Below, piece after piece: positions 37,314 to 46,944 of a DNA stretch of 52,179 nt. The stretch is from NCBI GenBank assembly GCA_903842795.1, contig CAIMNJ010000015.1, forward strand, positions 1 through 52,179. Reading direction: 5' to 3'. The translations under genes and the position numbers were made by a program. This DNA is from an uncultured bacterium. GTDB taxonomy: Bacteria > Patescibacteriota > Microgenomatia > UBA1400 > PJMF01. The first letter of the stretch is position 1; every line of letters begins with the position of its first letter. A model generated the notes under the pieces. The model was not told the origin of the DNA. It did no database searches and saw only the letters and a program-made list of their open reading frames with translations.

Positions 37314-40300
37314 CTATTTAATTAAATCAATTTCTTCTTGAACTTTAGTTTTTGTCTTAGCTGGCAATTTTGGCAATTTTGCCTTAATTTCTTCAAGGAT
37401 TAAATCAAAACTAAGCATTCCTGATCTAGTATCTTTTGGCTCCAAATCCACTAACCTTGGAAAAATTTGAAAGATTTCTTCCGGAGTTATCCCATTTTCT
37501 GGCAAACCACGTGCTTTTAATTCATTCCAATTGATTAATAAATCTTTGCCTGCACTATCTGCTACTGCCTGATTACGAAGTAAACGCATTATGGCCAAAG
37601 CTCGGCCCATCTGATCTGATTCTGGATAATGATTGAGGCCTGCAGAGATCGCAATTGCATCTTCGCCTGAGCCAACCATGCGATTGCCCAAAACTCCATC
37701 TCCAGGCCAGAGAATATTATCATCCATACCTATTTGTGGCACAACAATGCCTCTGCTAGCTAACCAGCGGTCTTCATTGAGGGTATTTTCATCTCTAATA
37801 AAAAACGGCATGTTTCGCAGCAACCAAGAACCAATTTGTTGTTGCATTTGCGATGGCTGCTGATAAACCCACTCATGCATCAAAAGTGGAGTAGCAGATT
37901 TCATTGCCCCCATATACCAAAGAAGAACTGCTCTTTCTATTCCAAAAGTTTGACCAAGAGCACCAATTATTGGATTGGTGAGAATGCTTTTTCCTTGCAC
38001 TAAAAAGCCACCAACTGCACGAGAGTGAAGGGTAACCATATCTTTGCGATCTTTTCCCATCCAGTCAATCGCTTTGGCTTCTTCATCTGCAGTAAGTCTA
38101 GATCCATGGACTACTTCGTTGCTGGCAATAAATTGCACATTTTTAGGACTAACGTTGAGACTACGATAAAGCTGCGCTAGTGGAGAAGGCTTAACTGCAG
38201 AGTCTGGTCTCAAGCCTCTTGCTAAAGCCCTGGCAATTTTTCCGCCCATAGAGTGACCAAAAAATTCAGTCAAGCTTGCCAAAGTGTGTTGCTTTATGGC
38301 AATTTCTGCCAGAGAAAAAAGTCTTGGTTCGTCAAGTTCTTGACTCAAACGATGTTTAATAACCATTGCTTGCAAAAAATCTTCATCATTAATGGCGTAA
38401 TCATTTTGATCCCAGCCAGCTAATTTGGCTAAATTTTTGAGTTGATCGATACGATAGCCTAATTCTGGACGAAGTTGGCGCAAAAGCTCACTAGTTACTT
38501 CTTGATCTGGATTTTTTGCTTTAAATCTTTTTAAGAGATCTAAATCTGTTTCAATTCCAACCGTACGAACAAAAAGGATTTTCTCTAAATTTTCTTTCCA
38601 ATAATCTTCTGCCTTATCTATCTCTGATTTTTGGCTGGATAAAAGTTCTCTTAATGGATTGGTTCTTTCACCCCAAATGTTGATAGACTTTTCAGTATTA
38701 CCAACAAATTCTTCAATTTTATTTTTTTTGTATTCGTCTAAGACAGTTTGAACTTTATCCAAAATTAATTTAATGGAAGATTCTTCTTTTTCTGGAGGAA
38801 TTACTTCTTCAGATAATAATAAATTCCAAAACTGATCTATTTCTGCAACTAGGTCCAAAGATAATTGAATTCCATTTTTTTCCAAAATCATTTCTATTCT
38901 GTTTCGAAGTGATTTTTTGATTGGTGGCTCTCTGTCTAGGTAGTTGGAAATAGTGTCCCACAATTTAACTCCTACACCTTTTTGGAGCTTACCGGCTTGT
39001 TGGTTTTTTAGAACTTTAAAAAGTCTTATAGCAAAATCGCTATCATTTGATTGATAATAATAAGCAATTGTTTCTGCAGCCGCTTTTAATTCATCATCGC
39101 TGACCGTTTCACCTTGACGCACTTTGGCAATTGTCTCTCTAGCTTTTACTTCACGCTTAGAATTTAAAATGCTAGTTTTGGCTTCTGCAAGTTCTTTTCT
39201 AAAAAGCTCATCAAAGTTTGGCATTTGATCAAAAAAGGATGAACTAATAATTTCTTTGGCTAACCTGTCCAATTTCTCTCTATCTAATGCCTTTTCAGAA
39301 TCAATGTAAAACTCTGTGCGCCAAGATTCTATAGCAGCAAATGCTGGCGAAGACTGCCTAAATCTATTTAGAGGAAAACCATATATTTTTTGAAAAAACT
39401 CAAGTATTTCAAAGTCTAGGTTATGTAATTGCTCATTAATTTTTTCCAAAGCTGGATTGACTATGTCTTGATGGTTTTTTAAGGTCTCATGAAACAAATC
39501 TATTTCTGCCAAAGAAAAATCAATTTTGCCAGTAGGAATAAAAAATCCTTCTTTGGTTGTGCTAATTTTTTGCAAAACAACCAAGTCACTCAAAATGTGC
39601 TCGTTTTTAGTAAAATTTCTAGTGATTACTAGATTGCCCTCAGCATTTCTAACTGGAGCACAACGATTTTGAATACGATGCATCGAACGAGTGATTTCTA
39701 AAAATGCTTGAGTTGGTTGAAACAATAAATCTTCTTCTTGAAAATCTTTTAGTTTTTGACGATCAAATTCTCCCTTTTCAGTAAACAAACATTCTGGAAT
39801 ACTCATCATTGAGCCTTGCAAACCAAAACTGCACCAAATTTGATTGGCTAAAGTTGGATCATTTAGCTTAGCTAGATTGGCAACTGTCTCACTAATTTGT
39901 TCATCCCAAACAAAAGGTATGCCGCCCCAACCATGGATCATGATATGAAACGGTTGTTTGCCTGAATTAGGCAAACCAGACAAACTATTAGCCTCTCTTC
40001 TTTTTGACCAATCTTCCCACGAACCAACTGGCTCATTGGCAGAAAAAGTTTTTTGTAAAAACAAGGCTTCAGCCTTTTGCTTAACCATTTCTTTTGCATT
40101 TTTGCCAAATTGCTCCAAGCGAAGAAGCTCATAAGCTTCAGCTGGAGTCAACATAATGGTCAGTTCCACTGGGGTACGATCAAAACCAATATCATCTTCT
40201 CCTGCTGGATCATGATTTGTTAAACCAAAAGTTTTGAGAGCATATTGAGGATTGTCCTGATCACCTAATTTTTCCACCCAAAAATGAGCAAACAAATCAG

Positions 40301-40994
40301 TACGTTTTTCCCTATGCAATTTTTCTGCCAAAGCCGACATTCGATCAAGAAACTGATCTAAAGGTTTTTTGTAAGTATCTAAATTGTCATGCCATGCATC
40401 AACGCTTTCATTTGGAGATGGGCTGCCCAAAAATTCTTTATCGTTTCTTGGACAGGGTTGGTAGTCCATCGAACGCTTTTGCTGATCAAGCATTACATCA
40501 ATTACTCTAATTCTTTCTTGCTCTAATTGACCGATCATCTCTCGATTGGTTGGTAGTTTAGTCAAATAATCAATGGCTTGAAAAGTTACATGATTAAGAA
40601 AAGCTTTTTGATAGCTATCTTCAACTGGACATAAAGATCTAATATGCTCTTCTATATCAATTAAGCTGTAGCCACGATGAGTAGAAAAATTTTGATGAAC
40701 TTCAGCTACTATTGAGGCTATTAATAAATTTTCTTTAAAAAGAATGGCTGCAGTTTCTTCTTCTGGACTGTGGTCAATCTGCTCTAGATTGTGAAAAAAA
40801 TCTGGAAGATTTTTGAACAATCTTTTACGAAAATCAGCATTAAGAAAAGCAGCATCAAGATTTTCTAAAGTTTGTTTTTTTACTGTAATGTCTTCTTTGT
40901 TCAAAGCAGTGCGCATTTTTCTGCTCAATTCAAGAATAATCCTTTCATATTCTTGAGCGCCAGCAATTTCCTGAATTTTTGTCTGTTCTATCAT
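37314..40994 (-). CDS. Giant (1226 aa) protein with alpha/beta-hydrolase motifs
   Basis: IMIHGWGG (oxyanion-type) and FFGHSMGGKIARALARG nucleophile elbow about 560 aa apart; later GMDDNILWPGDG and SAGLNHYPESD as possible Asp and His. Confidence 0.75.
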   Translation of the reverse strand: MIEQTKIQEIAGAQEYERIILELSRKMRTALNKEDITVKKQTLENLDAAFLNADFRKRLFKNLPDFFHNLEQIDHSPEEETAAILFKENLLIASIVAEVHQNFSTHRGYSLIDIEEHIRSLCPVEDSYQKAFLNHVTFQAIDYLTKLPTNREMIGQLEQERIRVIDVMLDQQKRSMDYQPCPRNDKEFLGSPSPNESVDAWHDNLDTYKKPLDQFLDRMSALAEKLHREKRTDLFAHFWVEKLGDQDNPQYALKTFGLTNHDPAGEDDIGFDRTPVELTIMLTPAEAYELLRLEQFGKNAKEMVKQKAEALFLQKTFSANEPVGSWEDWSKRREANSLSGLPNSGKQPFHIMIHGWGGIPFVWDEQISETVANLAKLNDPTLANQIWCSFGLQGSMMSIPECLFTEKGEFDRQKLKDFQEEDLLFQPTQAFLEITRSMHRIQNRCAPVRNAEGNLVITRNFTKNEHILSDLVVLQKISTTKEGFFIPTGKIDFSLAEIDLFHETLKNHQDIVNPALEKINEQLHNLDFEILEFFQKIYGFPLNRFRQSSPAFAAIESWRTEFYIDSEKALDREKLDRLAKEIISSSFFDQMPNFDELFRKELAEAKTSILNSKREVKARETIAKVRQGETVSDDELKAAAETIAYYYQSNDSDFAIRLFKVLKNQQAGKLQKGVGVKLWDTISNYLDREPPIKKSLRNRIEMILEKNGIQLSLDLVAEIDQFWNLLLSEEVIPPEKEESSIKLILDKVQTVLDEYKKNKIEEFVGNTEKSINIWGERTNPLRELLSSQKSEIDKAEDYWKENLEKILFVRTVGIETDLDLLKRFKAKNPDQEVTSELLRQLRPELGYRIDQLKNLAKLAGWDQNDYAINDEDFLQAMVIKHRLSQELDEPRLFSLAEIAIKQHTLASLTEFFGHSMGGKIARALARGLRPDSAVKPSPLAQLYRSLNVSPKNVQFIASNEVVHGSRLTADEEAKAIDWMGKDRKDMVTLHSRAVGGFLVQGKSILTNPIIGALGQTFGIERAVLLWYMGAMKSATPLLMHEWVYQQPSQMQQQIGSWLLRNMPFFIRDENTLNEDRWLASRGIVVPQIGMDDNILWPGDGVLGNRMVGSGEDAIAISAGLNHYPESDQMGRALAIMRLLRNQAVADSAGKDLLINWNELKARGLPENGITPEEIFQIFPRLVDLEPKDTRSGMLSFDLILEEIKAKLPKLPAKTKTKVQEEIDLIK

Positions 40995-43900
40995 ATGAGT
41001 TTTTTCGTTTCCTCCAGCATTCTTAGAGCTGCATCCTTGATTTTGTCTTCAACCACAATTACCGCTTCAGGAGTTTTCTTTTCTGGTAAGAAACTTTTTT
41101 CGTCAGATTGCTGTTTATAAAGCAGTGTAAGCTCTTCAATTGCGGCTCTAAAATCCTTCTGATTGATCTGCATAAACTCACGCAATTTTTCCATGGATTT
41201 ATTTGGCGTAAGACCAGATTGCAAAATAAAAAGAACATTTAGCATCTCGGTGGAGAAGTGAGCTAGACGATATTGAGCATGAGCTTCCCAAGTCTGTTTA
41301 AAGCCAGATCTTACATAGTTATCTATTAGGCCATAAACTTCTGGAGCAACTTTAAGCTCACCACTTAAAACTTCATTACAAAAATCGGTAAAAATTTGTA
41401 AAAAGTAATTATCATTTTCCATCATGGCTAAGCGATTGGTCATATTAGCTGAGGCTTGAAAGTTCTCTTTTCTCTGTCTACTTCCCAAGATGTAACCTTG
41501 TTCTCTAAGCTTGCGTTTCTCATCCTTTTCTTCTTCAGAATTAACCTCCTCAGTAGCACATAGGTAGCTCCTATCTCTTATCATTTCTAAAAACTTTTTG
41601 GTTAAGTCTGAGCCTCTGCTTGTAAAAACAAATTGAGATAATGCGTTAACCAACTCATCATTAGCTCTCACAAAAGGCAAAACTACTTCCACCAATTCTT
41701 TTGGATCATCAGCGGAACACGAATAAGTTAGGACATCTCCATAAAGTCCCCATCCCACATTGGTGTTATGACCAGCATTGGCAGTTGGAAAAATAACATC
41801 AACATCTAAGTCTCTTTGACTTTCTACTGCTCCAAGAGACGACACATTAGAAAGCGGTCTTAAATCAGCCATTATTTCTGGAGCTAAAACATTGGCAGTG
41901 CTTTCCAAAAATTGCGCAGAACTAAGCCTGGCACTAATTGATGATGCAGCTCTGCTTACATCTCTACTCATCATGTCGATTACTTTGGAAGTTTTGACTC
42001 CTGCATCAATTACATCATTTGTAAAATGATGAACTTGAACACTATCAAGATCTATAACGTTTTGTTCCCAATTTTTCAATTTATATAATAAGCCAGCTCT
42101 TTTATGAGCGCGGATTACATCTTTAAAAGCACTCCTTCTTTTTTCTCCTAGGTATCTTTTAAGTGCTAACTTATCTGATGGCCAGTCATTTTTAGAATAA
42201 ACAAACCAAACTGGAAAAACTGAGTTATCATCAGTAAGAATCTTCAAAGAATCGTAGGTGGCATTTAAGGCTTCAATACGTTCTTCCTCAGATTGAAATT
42301 CCATATCTGCAATTTCATAGAGAGCTCCAAAAATCATATCAATGTGACCAACAACACTCTGAATACCTTCAGTAGCTGGAACTATTTCCCTATAAATTTT
42401 TTCTAAATGCGTTGCTGTTCCAAAAGGAATTTTTTTAGAACCATTTTTGAGCTTACGCAAGATCAAATCCATTGAAGCTCCTGACGTTGGAAATTCCATG
42501 GGATTTAATTTAGAGTTTTTATCTTTAAAAACTCCTTTTAAAGCCTTACGAAATTTCTCGAAAATAGGCCTTTTTTTATCTTCATCAACTAATTTTAAAA
42601 CCTCCTCTACTAGAAGATCTGTAGACAATGCAATTTGATCAGATTCAATATCAGTAAACAAACCATCACTATTGCTCAAAAACATATATTGCTCTGTACT
42701 GTTGAGATTGCCAAAATCTTTTTCTAACTTCTTAACAAATTCTTCTTCTGCAGTAAATTCTTCTAAAAGTCTTCTCAAATCATCAACCGACTCCAAAAAA
42801 ATAGCATTTTGTTTTTGGCTTTTTGCTAGTTCGCTATGAAAAGTACAGATTGGCTTAAGTCTAAATAGCAGCTCATTACTATCATCCTTGGAATAAGCTA
42901 TTCCACGAGTAAGTGACATTATTTCTCTTAAATCACCCGCAAAAGACTCTGCCTCATCTTGATTCATAGATAAATTTAGTAAAAATTCATCGATATCTGG
43001 GAGTGGAGCAGTGTTATCTTCTGTTGGTAAAATCCAATTTATTAATTGGAAAAGTAATTCATTTTTATTTTTACTTTTTTCCAAAAATGGCATAACCTTG
43101 TCTAAAAAAGACAAGGCTTTTCTATCAATGATTGAAAGCTTTAATTGATCAGCTCTTTGAGTTTGTAAAACTTCCTCAATTTCATTGTCAAAATTGGCAA
43201 AGTTATATCTAGAGATACTATTTAAATAATTTCTGAGAGTGGTAAAAGCTTCTTTGGAACTATGATCATTAGTAATCATGTTTAGCCAAATGTCTGCCAT
43301 CTGCACTTTAACCAAATGCCTTTCTAAATTTTCACTATTTGAAGTTAATATTTCTCTTGAGGCCAAAAGCGGCTCCAAAATCTTATTACCCATACTGGTA
43401 ATGCCTAAACGACCATCATCTGGATCAATTGGTGTTCCTGGTAACCTACCATCAACCAAATAAAGAGCAATCATGATTAGCGTGCTAGTTTTAATATCTC
43501 CATACTTTTCCAAAAGCTCTGGCTGTTTGCGAAATTTTTTGATCAGATCAAGAAGAAAATCTGGCAAGTCTCTAGAAGCTTGAATACGACGAACACCCAT
43601 TAGCTCTGCAAATTGTTTAGTCCCTTCATGTTCAAATGGTTCAGATTTGAGTGTTTTTTCAATAAGATGAGTATTTCCTCCATCTATCCCTTGATCTTGA
43701 TTACGATTAGCTAGCCAAGAGTTAACCGGCAAGACTTCTGATTCAAATAAACCATTTTGTTTCATGGTAAATCTTAAGTCATTTTTTGGCTTAACTCTCT
43801 TGTAGAAATGTTTATATATTTTTTTGTTCGAAATATCTTTCCAAGCATTGGTGACATCTTTACCATCAAAAGAAACGTGTGTTGGTAATTTAAAAGAAAC

Positions 43901-44761
43901 AGCATTGGTTTCCTCATCTATACTCAAAACCAGGGTGGGGCGGGGATCATAAAAAGCATTTCCAGGATTAAAAGTCTCTGTTTTTAAACCTATCACAATA
44001 TCTGGTTTGGAATAAAAATCACTCTCCAATTTAACAGCGTCATCATCATTTTTAGATGGCTCTGTATACCAATCAGTTAAAATTCTTTCTTCTGAAATAA
44101 GAATTCCTTTTACACCTTCTGGCAAAACATTTTCTCCATCAATAATTTTTTGCCATTCTACAAGTGCAAATGGATTTTCTAAAACAGAACCCTCAAAACC
44201 AGCAAGAAAATCTCGATCTTTAATAGTCTGCTCACAAGCATCTTTTTGTATGATTACATCAACAAAAGTTGTTGGTTCTCCATGATCTGGCTGCTTAAAA
44301 ACTCTAATCGTAAGAGGCCAATTACGAATGTCTGGATGAAAATCTAACTTATCTAGCTGACTATGCTCATCAAATCCAGTGGTCATTTTAAGAGCAGCCA
44401 ACTGTTTGCTTTTACCAACATCTTTGTACATTTCCCAAAGCATATCAGCAATAAAATTTTCTCTGATTACTTCTGGCTTAATGGTATCAATACAATTAAA
44501 GGCATAGGTAATGCCCCAACCACCTTTTTCTCCAGCTAGACCAGTTTTTAGTTCAGATAAAATGTAAGTTAACCAATAATCTGCATACTCGACATTAACA
44601 CCAATTTTTTCTGCATAAGTCTTGGCCACTTCTGAAGCATCAGCAAGACTCAAAACTGATTTGGTTATACCAATAGAAAGACGCTCCCCAAAAGTGAAAT
44701 TTTTTTCATTTCTCGTGGTGAGTTCACTGGGAATAATTTTATCCAACGCCCCTTCGTTCAC
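40991..44761 (-). CDS. Giant (1256 aa) orphan protein, no family recognised
   Basis: Continuous ORF, GTG start, 4-nt ATGA overlap with the next gene; promoter TTGCTA-17-CATAAT 6 nt upstream. Confidence 0.78.
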   Translation of the reverse strand: MNEGALDKIIPSELTTRNEKNFTFGERLSIGITKSVLSLADASEVAKTYAEKIGVNVEYADYWLTYILSELKTGLAGEKGGWGITYAFNCIDTIKPEVIRENFIADMLWEMYKDVGKSKQLAALKMTTGFDEHSQLDKLDFHPDIRNWPLTIRVFKQPDHGEPTTFVDVIIQKDACEQTIKDRDFLAGFEGSVLENPFALVEWQKIIDGENVLPEGVKGILISEERILTDWYTEPSKNDDDAVKLESDFYSKPDIVIGLKTETFNPGNAFYDPRPTLVLSIDEETNAVSFKLPTHVSFDGKDVTNAWKDISNKKIYKHFYKRVKPKNDLRFTMKQNGLFESEVLPVNSWLANRNQDQGIDGGNTHLIEKTLKSEPFEHEGTKQFAELMGVRRIQASRDLPDFLLDLIKKFRKQPELLEKYGDIKTSTLIMIALYLVDGRLPGTPIDPDDGRLGITSMGNKILEPLLASREILTSNSENLERHLVKVQMADIWLNMITNDHSSKEAFTTLRNYLNSISRYNFANFDNEIEEVLQTQRADQLKLSIIDRKALSFLDKVMPFLEKSKNKNELLFQLINWILPTEDNTAPLPDIDEFLLNLSMNQDEAESFAGDLREIMSLTRGIAYSKDDSNELLFRLKPICTFHSELAKSQKQNAIFLESVDDLRRLLEEFTAEEEFVKKLEKDFGNLNSTEQYMFLSNSDGLFTDIESDQIALSTDLLVEEVLKLVDEDKKRPIFEKFRKALKGVFKDKNSKLNPMEFPTSGASMDLILRKLKNGSKKIPFGTATHLEKIYREIVPATEGIQSVVGHIDMIFGALYEIADMEFQSEEERIEALNATYDSLKILTDDNSVFPVWFVYSKNDWPSDKLALKRYLGEKRRSAFKDVIRAHKRAGLLYKLKNWEQNVIDLDSVQVHHFTNDVIDAGVKTSKVIDMMSRDVSRAASSISARLSSAQFLESTANVLAPEIMADLRPLSNVSSLGAVESQRDLDVDVIFPTANAGHNTNVGWGLYGDVLTYSCSADDPKELVEVVLPFVRANDELVNALSQFVFTSRGSDLTKKFLEMIRDRSYLCATEEVNSEEEKDEKRKLREQGYILGSRQRKENFQASANMTNRLAMMENDNYFLQIFTDFCNEVLSGELKVAPEVYGLIDNYVRSGFKQTWEAHAQYRLAHFSTEMLNVLFILQSGLTPNKSMEKLREFMQINQKDFRAAIEELTLLYKQQSDEKSFLPEKKTPEAVIVVEDKIKDAALRMLEETKKLI

Positions 44762-44834
44762 AACTTCATTATGGAGATTTACTTGAGATTTAGCAAGGAG
44801 AACAGTCTGCCAAAAGTGTATAATAAGATCTACT

Positions 44835-45356
44835 ATGAGTAGTTTAGAAAAGTCATCTCACAAAGAGAACTCTTTTTTGGAAAAAGTTATCCCATGGGGA
44901 ATTCTTGCAGCTGCTTTTTTATCTAGCTTGGCTGCTTTTAGTAAAAAACAAAGAGATGCCATTGTGGAGCGAGATAAGAATAAATGCAATTATCCACTAC
45001 CTCACGAATGTGGTGGGGAATTGTGTGTTCACCAAATTATTCCTCCTCGCTATGCTGAAGTAGTTGGAGTAGATCCGGATTTTCCAGAAAATGCTCTAAC
45101 TATTTGTAAAAATGCTCAAGCCGGAACAAACGGTATTTTTCCTGATCTAGCAGAAGCTCACGCTGAATATCCGGCAGATCAGAGTTCATTTAAAAAAGCC
45201 ATTGCACTTAGAGGGAAAAAATTGTCACAGAGAAAAATCTACTGGGACGACTCTCATGATAGAGAAATGAGCGTCACCGCTGTACGCAATACTCAGAGAG
45301 CAGAAAAAGATGGTTGGGTTTTTCCAATTAAGAAAACTAGGAAAAAAGCTGAATAA
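44835..45356 (+). CDS. Membrane-anchored HNH endonuclease-like protein
   Basis: TM IPWGILAAAFLSSLAAF; VERDKNKCNYPLPHECGGELCVHQIIPPRYAEV...PENALTICKNAQ. Confidence 0.65.
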   Translation: MSSLEKSSHKENSFLEKVIPWGILAAAFLSSLAAFSKKQRDAIVERDKNKCNYPLPHECGGELCVHQIIPPRYAEVVGVDPDFPENALTICKNAQAGTNGIFPDLAEAHAEYPADQSSFKKAIALRGKKLSQRKIYWDDSHDREMSVTAVRNTQRAEKDGWVFPIKKTRKKAE

Positions 45357-45368
45357 TAATTCCGTATT

Positions 45369-45602
45369 CTAGTAAAAAAATCTTGCACCAGTTCTGCCAA
45401 GTTCTTGATCTTGCTTGGTGACACCTACCATTTCTTGACCCGCGTAAGTTCCACCTGGAGCAATACCCTCATATTGAATGACAACCTCAGTGTTTGGATC
45501 TTCAGACCCAAGCTCTTTGGCTTTGGCCATAACTGCCTCGTAAATACTTAACCAGATCAAAACAGTTTCTCCATAGTCAGCTGGGATATACTTAATTGTC
45601 AT
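45369..45602 (-). CDS. Small hypothetical protein
   Basis: 77 aa, overlaps upstream ORF by 11 nt. Confidence 0.6.
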   Translation of the reverse strand: MTIKYIPADYGETVLIWLSIYEAVMAKAKELGSEDPNTEVVIQYEGIAPGGTYAGQEMVGVTKQDQELGRTGARFFY

Positions 45603-45888
45603 AGATCATCTCAAGAACGGCACCACCATAAACGGCTGCCATAAGATTGTATAAAAACATTAAACTCTCAGCTGCAGCTTCACCTTCTTTTTCAATTTCG
45701 TCGTACATTTCACTTTGCAATAAAAGATATAAAGAGGCACAGCTATTAAGAGCATTACTCTCAATTGCTTTAATTAAACCCAAAATCTGCTCGGCTTGAC
45801 CTTCCATTTGCCTTGCTTTAAGTTCATCAAGAAAAGGTTGAGCAGCGACTTCTAATTCTTCTACAATAGTTTTGATATCTTTTGACAT
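45592..45888 (-). CDS. Small hypothetical helical protein
   Basis: MSKDIKTIVEELEVAAQPFLDELKARQMEGQ...; TAGAAT 8 nt before ATG. Confidence 0.65.
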   Translation of the reverse strand: MSKDIKTIVEELEVAAQPFLDELKARQMEGQAEQILGLIKAIESNALNSCASLYLLLQSEMYDEIEKEGEAAAESLMFLYNLMAAVYGGAVLEMIYDN

Positions 45889-45954
45889 ATTTGTATATTC
45901 TACCACTAGAACAATTTTTGTACACTAAAAAGAAAAATAGACGTATTGTGAAAA

Positions 45955-45987
45955 CAAAAAAACGATCCATTTTGGATCGTTTTTTAT
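45955..45987. terminator. Bidirectional intrinsic terminator
   Basis: AAAAAAACGATCCATTTTGGATCGTTTTTT. Confidence 0.85.
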
Positions 45988-45990
45988 CTG

Positions 45991-46063
45991 AGCGAGAGAC
46001 GAGATTCGAACTCGCGACCTTTTCCTTGGCAAGGAAACATTCTAGCCACTGAACTACTCTCGC
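45991..46063 (-). tRNA. tRNA-Gly(GCC)
   Basis: GCGAGAGTAGTTCAGTGGCTAGAATGTTTCCTTGCCAAGGAAAAGGTCGCGAGTTCGAATCTCGTCTCTCGCT. Confidence 0.94.
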
Positions 46064-46099
46064 TTGTTAATTTACCCTAGTACGACATATAATTATAGC

Positions 46100-46255
46100 A
46101 TGCCAAATTATTCAGAATTTCAAAATCAAAAAAACAAAATATTTGCCAGAACCGCTGAACAAGCTGCCACCAAAGCAGTTATGATTGGCGCCGATATTTT
46201 CAAAGCGATTCTCAATTTTCTCAAAGAGATGTTAATGTCTTTCTTGGGTAAATAA
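46100..46255 (+). CDS. Small hypothetical protein
   Basis: 51 aa MPNYSEFQNQKNKIFARTAEQAATKA; TATAAT-TATAGC-ATG. Confidence 0.5.
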   Translation: MPNYSEFQNQKNKIFARTAEQAATKAVMIGADIFKAILNFLKEMLMSFLGK

Positions 46256-46272
46256 TTTCTTAAAGAACAAAG

Positions 46273-46345
46273 TGCCAAGCCTTGGAATCGAACCAAGATC
46301 CCATGTTTTTCAGACATGTGCCGTGACCGACTTGGCTAGCTTGGC
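46273..46345 (-). tRNA. tRNA-Phe(GAA)
   Basis: GCCAAGCTAGCCAAGTCGGTCACGGCACATGTCTGAAAAACATGGGATCTTGGTTCGATTCCAAGGCTTGGCA. Confidence 0.88.
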
Positions 46346-46404
46346 GTCGGTAAGCATTTTTATATTTTAACGAATTTATTTTAAATTACTAGCAGTGCGC
46401 CTCG

Positions 46405-46478
46405 TGGGCAATACAGGGCTCGAACCTGTGACCTCATCGATGTAAACGATGCGCTCTAACCAACTGAGCTAATTGCCC
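46405..46478 (-). tRNA. tRNA-Val(TAC)
   Basis: GGGCAATTAGCTCAGTTGGTTAGAGCGCATCGTTTACATCGATGAGGTCACAGGTTCGAGCCCTGTATTGCCCA. Confidence 0.94.
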
Positions 46479-46502
46479 ATTTTGATTCACAAAATTAAAA
46501 TG

Positions 46503-46609
46503 TGCCCGGGAGAGGTGTCCCAGACTACTTCGTTTCTGGACGCATTTCTCGTGTCCCTTACGGTACTCGAAGTGCAGACTTGAACCAAGGTTCAAATTAT
46601 GCTCCCGGC
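46503..46609 (-). ncRNA. Candidate 107-nt structured RNA, tRNA-Leu-related at its 3' end
   Basis: Terminal helix GCC-GGGAG/CTCCCgGGC; internal TTGAAC-CTTG-GTTCAA and GTCCAGA/TCTGgGAC; 3' CCTCTCCCGGGCACATTT identical to neighbouring tRNA-Leu. Confidence 0.45.
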
Positions 46610-46650
46610 TTATTCCAATTTGTGTCACAAAAGTGACAAAAATTGAAATG

Positions 46651-46731
46651 TGCCCGGGAGAGGACTTGAACCTCCATGAATAAATTCACAGCCACCTCAA
46701 GACTGCGCGTCTACCATTTCGCCACCCGGGC
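46651..46731 (-). tRNA. tRNA-Leu(GAG)
   Basis: GCCCGGGTGGCGAAATGGTAGACGCGCAGTCTTGAGGTGGCTGTG...GGAGGTTCAAGTCCTCTCCCGGGCA. Confidence 0.92.
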
Positions 46732-46763
46732 TCTAACTGCGCTATTATAAGCGATAAACCTCG

Positions 46764-46845
46764 TGCCGAGAAGAGGACTCGAACCTCCAAGGATTGCTCC
46801 ACACGCTTCTGAGACGTGTGCGTCTACCAATTTCGCCATCTCGGC
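46764..46845 (-). tRNA. tRNA-Leu(CAG)
   Basis: GCCGAGATGGCGAAATTGGTAGACGCACACGTCTCAGAAGCGTGTG...GGTTCGAGTCCTCTTCTCGGCA. Confidence 0.93.
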
Positions 46846-46944
46846 TAATCAAAAACTTTTAAAAACAAAATAATTTTAACAAGGCGATTATATACTATTT
46901 TTAGAGAGATTTTAGCCTTATAATAAGCCGCAATTAAACCAAAA

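Noticed and set aside
46434-46628. ORF 46434-46628 (-)
   Set aside because: Runs through tRNA-Val and the tRNA-Leu-related RNA element; spurious.
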